DNA of 64,000 nucleotides from Oasisia sp. SBJ-2009 (lineage: Eukaryota; Annelida; Polychaeta; Sabellida; Siboglinidae), in the NCBI GenBank assembly GCA_964017155.1, contig OZ024862.1, positions 36,702,175 to 36,766,174 on the forward strand, read 5' to 3'. The position numbers and the translations under genes are program-made. Each line of letters starts with the position of its first letter. Within the stretch, counting starts at the first letter, position 1. Positions 58,393 to 64,000 of this stretch are shown here, piece by piece. The notes beneath the pieces were generated by a model, which was not told the DNA's origin, searched no databases, and saw only the letters and a program-made list of their open reading frames with translations.

Positions 58393-58618
58393 CGCCATGC
58401 ACGCAAGCAAACGTAATATTTGCGTACTTAATGGCCGAGTTGTATGTCTTGCGGGTGTTCCTGCGCACATCTGCCTCGACTGTCCTACTATCTCTTGTAT
58501 ACAACTGTACAAAATTGTTGCTTTCAAACAGGGCAACAGCTGCCGATAAACTGCTAAAATCGGCGAACTCACGTCCAACCGCCAGCTCGTCCATCTCAGT
58601 TGTGCCGGTTATGGGCAT
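58393..58618 (-). CDS. N-terminal exon of FAR1/SWIM-type MULE-derived protein
   Basis: The frame from ATG 58618 (minus strand) reads LAVGREFADFSSLSAAVALF, ESNNFVQLYTRDSRTVEAD, and then NSAIKYANITFACVHGG, ending at a phase-1 donor (CATGGCG then GTGTGG). RDSRTxEA...LKYxxxxxxCVHGG is the hallmark of the N-terminal FAR1/ZSWIM-like region of MULE-derived proteins. In related proteins, this end pairs with the AT-hook/PHD C-terminus found at 54417-55404 on the same strand, so both probably belong to one gene. The 3 kb between holds no MULE or SWIM core, so the gene is gutted or those exons are lost. The exon sits between repeat S and the 44-bp minisatellite. Confidence 0.7.
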
Positions 58619-58639
58619 TTGAAAAATAGCCTGGGTACC

Positions 58640-58790
58640 GGTATGGGCTATCCGGACGTATAGCGCATTTCAGCGTATAGGCTATTCTTCCGTATCCAGA
58701 CGTATAGCGCATTTCAGCGTATAGGCTATTCTTCCGGATACGTACGAATAGCCCATATAAGCCTATAGGCTATTCTTCCGTTTCCGTACG
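58640..58790. repeat. 44-bp minisatellite, second locus
   Basis: About 3.4 diverged units of the array at 52503-52916, in the same orientation (GGCTATTCTTCCGGATACGT, ACGAATAGCCCATATAAGCC). A variant unit has GTATAGCGCATTTCAGCG. Confidence 0.9.
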
Positions 58791-58965
58791 CATCGTTTTC
58801 CGTGACGAGTTCGTACATTTAATCGACACAATTATGCTTACAAGTTGGTCGACTGTGTAACTTACTTGGCTCAGCATAGATCAACGTGTAGAGCGGCTTC
58901 AGTTGTGACTCGTGAATCCTGTATTTGAGCGACATTACGCCGTCCTTTTTGTACTCGTCGACTCG

Positions 58966-59252
58966 ACTGCGCCACCCCAGATGACTAGACGGACATAAGA
59001 TACACTTGAGCTCCTAGACAGGTAACTGGAACCTCTGCCCGACTGCGCCAGGCCAGATAATTAGAAAGACATAAGATACATTTGAGCTCCTAGACAGGTA
59101 ACTGGAACCTCTGCCCGACTGCGCCAGGCCAGATGACTAGAAGGACATAAGATACATTTGAGCTCCTAGACAGGTCACGGGAGTCTCTGGTCGACTGGGT
59201 CAGACCAGATAATAAGATGCATTTGAGTTCCTAGACAGGTCACGGGATCTCC
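58966..59252. repeat. ~76-bp tandem repeat, 3.8 copies
   Basis: The unit includes CGACTGCGCCAGGCCAGAT, GACATAAGATACATTTGAGC and TCCTAGACAGGTAACTGG. Later units are more diverged and shorter. Confidence 0.95.
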
Positions 59253-60306
59253 TGGATATTTTCACGGCTTGTTCCTCGGGTCAGAAATACGTTTCACACA
59301 AAATAGCGTCCTACTACTATTAAAAGACGTACGTTGCAGAAATAATTGTTGCTTTGAGAGATAGTCCACACGCATGATTGTTGGCTTGGACATCATGTCT
59401 GTTGTTTCTACGCTTAATTTTGTCGCCATTTTGCTAGCGGAATACATAACTTTAATATCACTTTTTTTTCCATTACGAACATTAATTGTATTTTAAAACG
59501 AGGAGAAGGCAGCCTCGCGATTTGCATGCATGCCAGTATTCTGAACGCGCCGGTGATTCTGGAAGACTTAGCCAAGTGCCGTGTAAGACTTACCTGTAGG
59601 GGTTCCAGTGATTGGTGCTGTCCCTGCCGTGTTTGATCATTGTGTATCTTGACACCGCGGGAGGAAATCGGACCAATTTCAACTTCTGGGCAATTATTCT
59701 ACAAACGTTCACATAGTAGGTGTCACCGGGTGACGTTGTGACATGACCTCTTGACCTCTATCTGGTCATCTGATGAAGCACCAGATGTAGGTTCCTAGTA
59801 ACTAATTGTCGGTGTTTTACCGACCGTTTTCAAGTCGACACCATCTACATAACCCTATGTTCCACATGACCTGCTCATTGCGTCAAACGGCTGTAAGCGG
59901 AGATCCAGCTGCCGAATTTAGTGCTCCTGTCTGGGGTATTTTCTAAGGGAGTTTGTCTAGGGGGGGGGGTCCATAGAGTTGTTTTCCAACGGGAGCTTTG
60001 ATGGATTATCTGACGTGCGTCAACAAACAAGGGAATGCGAGCACATTGACTTAAAGCTGTCAGCACGACATAAACATTGCTAACTTGTTGAGACTGTTAC
60101 GCTGATCAACCCATTCCTGATTGGAGGACGGGAATTTTACTCACGTATCTGTTTGACCATAACATTACGCAATCTATTAGCCTATTGTTTCGTATATCTA
60201 TATTATGTTCTATGTACAGTTGCACTAACAGTCACAAAACTTAGGAAGATAAAAGTGTAGATTTTATAAGGTTATCATGAATAAATAATGTTTATTATTA
60301 TTGCAG
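59253..60306. other. Upstream region of MKKS-like gene
   Basis: No coding frame supported. The end (about 60280-60306) has the acceptor TTATTATTGCAG, so an upstream untranslated exon is expected but was not located. Confidence 0.5.
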
Positions 60307-60336
60307 ATGTATATATGTGCACGACCAGCCACCTGA
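60307..60336 (+). other. Short upstream ORF before MKKS-like start
   Basis: The exon opens with ATG right after the acceptor, giving a 9-codon frame ending at TGA 60334-60336, 4 bases before the main ATG and in another frame. Upstream ORFs are known in mammalian MKKS transcripts; this one is short and unrelated in sequence. Its AUG context is weak. Confidence 0.5.
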
Positions 60337-60340
60337 GACA

Positions 60341-61364
60341 ATGCAGGCTGCCGCAGTGACAGACAGAGTGGCGCCAGGACAAGTTTGCAAGTTCTCCACC
60401 CAGCCTCTCACAGACCCCGCCACCCGCCATGCCATCAGCACCCTCCTGCAGGTGTTCACGTCCTGCTACGGCCCACACGCCCGGCCCAAGCTCATCCACA
60501 ACGACTGCGGCGGCCGCGTCAGCCTCACAACATCTGCAGCGCGTCTCCTGCACGGCATGTCGGTGTCGAGGCCCGTCCTGCGACTGGTTACTACCGCCGT
60601 CCAGCAGCACGTGACACTGTACGGGTACTGTGGCCTGCTGGCCAGACAACTCTGTCTCGGCCTCGTTGACCGCTCACTGGACATCGCCGTCCACCGGCGG
60701 CTGATCACCCGAATTAACGAACACTTACTGAAATGCTGTTTGGACTATCTGTATTCTGAGAGCTGCGCATGCAGAGTGGCTGTAGATTTCTCGACAACTG
60801 GGGACCTATTAAAACTGGCCGACAGTGCCATGAAGACAAAGCCTGTGTGTGGTTTCTTAGCCGGCGATCCCCGTCACGTGAGCGAGCTCGTAGTGGAAGC
60901 ATTCCTCAGGTGTTTCCCCGATTCCTGCACTGACAGTTCGTGGGGTTGCACCGAGTATGTGGGTGCGGAGGAAGGCACGGTTGGGGAGTCGTATCTCATT
61001 GATGGAGTCCTCATAGACACACCGCACATAGCCACTTATAGTGAGCGCCCCGTGGGTAGCAGGTCTGTGCAGGACGGACCACGTAGAGGGTTGCTCAGAG
61101 TCGCACTCTTCAACGTTTCACTAGCCGGGGAGACTAACGTGTCCGCCGCGGCCGAGTATCAGCTAGAGCCAGGTGTAGAGTTCGGTGCCGCCGTGATGAG
61201 CGAGTTACTGCGGTGTGGCGAGAGATTAATTGCCCATGGGGTGGGAGTGGTTCTCTGCCAGAAGGTCGTTCAACCGCGACTGAAGAGACTCCTCAAGCAG
61301 AACGGTCTCTTGGTGTTGGACCGGTTGGGTCTCCAACGCACTGCAGCTGTGCACCAGCTCGTCG
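60341..61364 (+). CDS. MKKS: MKKS/BBS6-like chaperonin, first coding exon
   Basis: About 341 residues of a group II chaperonin-like protein. The start MQAAAVTDRV is followed by TSCYGPHARPKLIHNDCGGR, the altered ATP-site region of BBS6, then LYGYCGLLA, INEHLLKCCLDYLYSESCAC, RVAVDFSTT and LVVEAFLRCFP. The apical part has LIDGVLIDT, LLRVALFNVSLAGETN, VGVVLCQKVVQPRLKRLLKQ and VLDRLGLQRT. The order and spacing match vertebrate MKKS (BBS6), which with BBS10 and BBS12 and CCT helps assemble the BBSome at the ciliary base. The exon ends at a strong donor, GTCG then GTGAGT at 61365, phase 1; reading on gives about 41 non-conserved residues to TGA 61489. The C-terminal ~40% must be in later exons, beyond the window apart from one doubtful candidate. 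Its GC content is high compared with its surroundings, as expected for a constrained exon. Confidence 0.88.
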
Positions 61365-62094
61365 GTGAGTCTATAGATAGCTTCTCTGTCCTCGGCTCGG
61401 CTGAAGACACGGAGATGGGTGGGAGTGCTGTTGACAATTCTTTGCCAACGTTACATTTTTCAGAGCTCTTCACTGACCATAATCTGTGACTTACACCAAA
61501 ACATACACCCCTAAATATTGAGAGCAAATCTTATCTCCTGCTTCCGTTTCTGACACCTATGCCTGTAGTGGCATTTTCACTCATTTTTCTGATGGCATGC
61601 ATAAGTATTGTTTACACTGTCACTTTAGTGTCCTTTATTTTCAAATTATCATTTATATTAGCTTACATGTTTCATTTTATCACATCTGAATAGACTAATA
61701 GTTATTGCACACTGGTAAATATTGGATCCATGCATTTATTTATTCATAGATGTACTGATCAATTATGGAAGTGTTTCATAATATGTTATGAAACATTGCA
61801 AAATTTATTTTAAAATCCTTTATTTATATAATTATGATGCATTTGGTCAGATAATGGTCAAATATGCTTCAAATTTATGAACATGCAAATGTTTGGTTTG
61901 GAAATATTGGTAAATTTATCCCTTGTGTCTAATACAAAGTTTGGTTTGTAAATATTGGTATTTGCACATTTCTTTACAATTCCATCCATAGTTTATATAA
62001 ATCATACACATTTTGATACACCTAATGTCAGAATAACATTCCAATTAATAAGACATGAAATGTAAAATGTTACACAAATTTGAAACAGTAATTT
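61365..62094 (+). other. MKKS-like intron, no feature seen
   Basis: Begins with GTGAGT. AT-rich with near-repeated words (GTTTGGTTTGGAAATATTGG at 61892 and GTTTGGTTTGTAAATATTGG at 61940). Confidence 0.6.
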
Positions 62095-62412
62095 AGGGGT
62101 AGAGCTTCTGACTCACGGCTAAGAGGACCTGGGTTGAATCTTGTGGTGCCACGTGAAACCCTGGCAAGGTTTTTCACTCTACATTGCTCCTGTTCAGTCA
62201 GCTGTCTGAATGAGTAGCTGGCTATATATATTGGTGGATATTAGTGTACAAATAGTCTTTGCGCATTAATTGCGGTGTGGCTGGATGCTTCCCAGAGAAG
62301 CAAAGATGGTGTTCAGTTGAACAGGTCTACCATAGAGTAAACTGTGAACTGCTTTGAGCAATCCTTTGGGTCAGACACTGCGCTAGATAACAAAAGAACT
62401 TATACATTTACT
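62095..62412 (+). mobile_element. tRNA-derived SINE, full length
   Basis: The head has an A-box-like GGGGTAGAGCTTCTGAC and a B-box GGGTTGAATC at 62131-62140, as in RNA polymerase III promoters of tRNA-derived SINEs. The body includes GCATTAATTGCGGTGTGGCT and GATGGTGTTCAGTTGAACAG. The tail runs through GACACTGCGCTAGATAACAA. Partial copies are at 1722, 38312 and 55113. It lies in the MKKS-like intron. Confidence 0.8.
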
Positions 62413-62563
62413 TTAAACATTAAAAAAAATTACATTTAAACTTAACGAATACGTGCCTATACGTGAGTCATTGAACAAAATGTATTTATAGTTTAGAATG
62501 GTGCCCGTTGAGTAGGCGAATCCAAGGTAACTTAGTGATAGGCTACCCCGACGGTAGGTAGGA

Positions 62564-63130
62564 TGTGGGGGTGGGGTTTAAAGCAGGTGGGAAGGATACG
62601 GGGGTGGGGTTTAACCCCAAAGCAGGTGGGTAGGTTATGGGGGTGGGGTTTAACCCCAAAGCAGGTGTGTAGGATGTGGGGGTGGGGTTTAACCCCAAAG
62701 CAGGTGGGTAGGATATGGGGGTGGTGCTTAACCCCAAAGCAGGTGGGTTGGATATGGGGTTGGGTTTAACCCCAATGCAGGTGGGTGGGATAAGGGGGTG
62801 GTGTTTAACCGCAAAGCAGGTGGGTGGGATGTGGGGGTGGGGTTTAACCCCAAAGCAGGTGGGTGGGATAAGGGGGTGGGGTTTAACCCCACAGCAGGTG
62901 GGTGGGATATGGGGGTGGGGTTTAACCACAAAGCAGGTGGGTGGGATATGGGGGTGGGGTTTAACCCCAATGCAGGTGGGTAGGATATGGGGGTGGTGTT
63001 TAACCCCAAAGCAGGTGGGTAGGATATGGGGGTGGTGTTTAACCCCAAAGCAGGTGGGTGGGATGTGGGGGTTTGGTTTAACCCCAAAGCAGGTGGGTAG
63101 GATGTGGGGTGGGGTTTAACTCCAAAGCAG
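62564..63130. repeat. 39-bp minisatellite, ~14.5 copies
   Basis: The unit includes GGATATGGGGGTGGGGTTTA and ACCCCAAAGCAGGTGGGTA. As 39 is divisible by 3, each frame repeats every 13 residues, giving open frames on both strands that are artefacts. It contains G-runs and a GTTTAAC-type near-palindrome. It is intronic to the MKKS-like gene. Confidence 0.97.
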
Positions 63131-63220
63131 GTGGGAGACAGAAGGGTGAGGTCCCCAAGCCCAGCAGTGCCCTGTTCTTCGCATCCAGTCAATCCCAGGA
63201 TCATTTCACCTACTACGTCC
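63131..63220 (+). CDS. Doubtful second exon of MKKS-like gene
   Basis: Acceptor CCAAAGCAG and donor GTGAGT enclose 90 bp, phase 1 on both sides, that joins the first exon in frame (RQKGEVPKPSSALFFASSQ, then SQDHFTYYV). The acceptor lies in the last minisatellite unit, and every unit has the same CAAAGCAG, so it may be chance. The peptide does not match the conserved MKKS region expected next. It could be an alternative exon or simply intron. Confidence 0.25.
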
Positions 63221-64000
63221 GTGAGTATCACACACGTGTCATTATTGTCTACGACTCTTACCGACTTAGTTTCTCATCGAAATACATAGTTTATTACATA
63301 ATACATAGTTTGCTAGATTACTGTGTAAGTAGAGAGCTCTGTATCCACGTCTGTTGATCCAATCCAGGACAGACATTGAGCAGGGTGGAAATAAAGCTGA
63401 TGTAGATAAGACTTAACAGCCATGAGCATTAATAACATGTATTTGCCAGTATTATTATTATTTCAAGATTGCATTTAATGTCCAGTTTTTTCTATACCTT
63501 TCACCCTTTTATATTTTATTTATTTATTTATTTTTAATTAGCTAAACTAGCATGTCATGTTAATTATTTATTAATGAATAGTTTACAAGTTAACCATTTT
63601 TTTATTATTAATTACAACTTATACAAATATTGTATTGCTGTAGTCATTTATTTATAATTAACTACTATGTATATTATTATTGTATTTATTTATCCTGCCA
63701 TCTCTGTTTAATTTTACTTTTTCTAGTTCAATATTGATTTATATATGTATGTATTCATATCTTTTACTTGTACTTTTATTATATTTATTATATTTATTTC
63801 TTATAATGTTTTAATCTTGTCAACACTACTGAACAGAGCTTGTACTTTGGATTTTTAGTGTATCAATGATGTGTATTAAAATATTATTATTATTTATTAG
63901 ATTGTATGTGTCAACCAACCAATCAATGAGTTATTCTAAAAATACCAGGTGAACACCACTGACTCATTGAACTGTGTAATTATGACACGGTATGAAATAT
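63221..64000. other. No gene seen to window end
   Basis: AT-rich, with T-rich and ATT-rich stretches (63500-63900). Presumably still intron of the MKKS-like gene. Confidence 0.5.

Noticed and set aside
62095..62170. Possible tRNA gene
   Set aside because: A- and B-box are present but the sequence cannot form a proper cloverleaf and continues into a SINE body.
62543..63231. ORFs of 128-167 codons on both strands
   Set aside because: The 39-bp minisatellite period is divisible by 3, so stop-free frames repeat.

Overview
The window is AT-rich, repeat-dense DNA from an animal nuclear genome. Genes have phase-consistent introns with GT/AG borders, coding density is very low, and mobile elements dominate: CR1/L2-type and Jockey-like LINEs, a tRNA-headed SINE, and MULE-, hAT- and Kolobok-like DNA transposons. 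There are many (TA)n, (CA)n and tetranucleotide arrays. This mix, with a BBS6/MKKS-like chaperonin gene, fits a marine invertebrate, most likely a mollusc or other lophotrochozoan. That placement is inference; no marker gene fixes the species.

Gene content. (1) 1.1-3.8 kb, + strand: the last four exons of a gene whose C-terminus resembles NIMA-related (NEK) kinases. (2) 38.5 kb, +: a small membrane-protein-like exon with a 1-base frame break; a terminal exon with a poly(A) signal follows at 40.0 kb. (3) 54.4-58.6 kb, -: exons of a transposase-derived protein (FAR1/SWIM-type N-terminus, AT-hook, PHD finger) with no visible MULE or SWIM core. (4) 60.3 kb to the right edge, +: the first coding exon of an MKKS/BBS6-like gene whose later exons lie outside the window.

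Mobile elements. 6.4-8.8 kb holds a complete but frameshifted MULE with minisatellite-filled terminal inverted repeats and a perfect 9-bp target duplication. 9.6-11.0 kb holds a TIR element with a 31-bp palindrome, and a shortened inverted copy sits at 32.5-33.0 kb. 12.4-21.3 kb is a nest: repeat D contains a Jockey-like LINE, which contains a CR1-like LINE, with a hAT-like element further right. 27.6-30.9 kb is a longer CR1-like LINE with a 2A-like motif. 33.0-37.4 kb is a giant imperfect palindrome whose spacer is an uninterrupted copy of repeat D. 41.4-44.0 kb is an inverted pair of one repeat (U); one copy carries a Kolobok-like element with a THAP remnant and TTAA duplications, and the other copy is the empty site.

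Satellite-like DNA. 44.9-49.4 kb is a compound satellite: tetranucleotide arrays, then a 2.6-kb array of 19-bp units that is open in three frames and produces large false ORFs. Other arrays are a 44-bp quasi-palindromic minisatellite (52.5 and 58.7 kb), ~182-bp units (53.8 kb), 76-bp units (59.0 kb) and 39-bp units (62.6 kb).

All boundaries come from reading the sequence by eye. Family names rest on motif recognition, not on searches.
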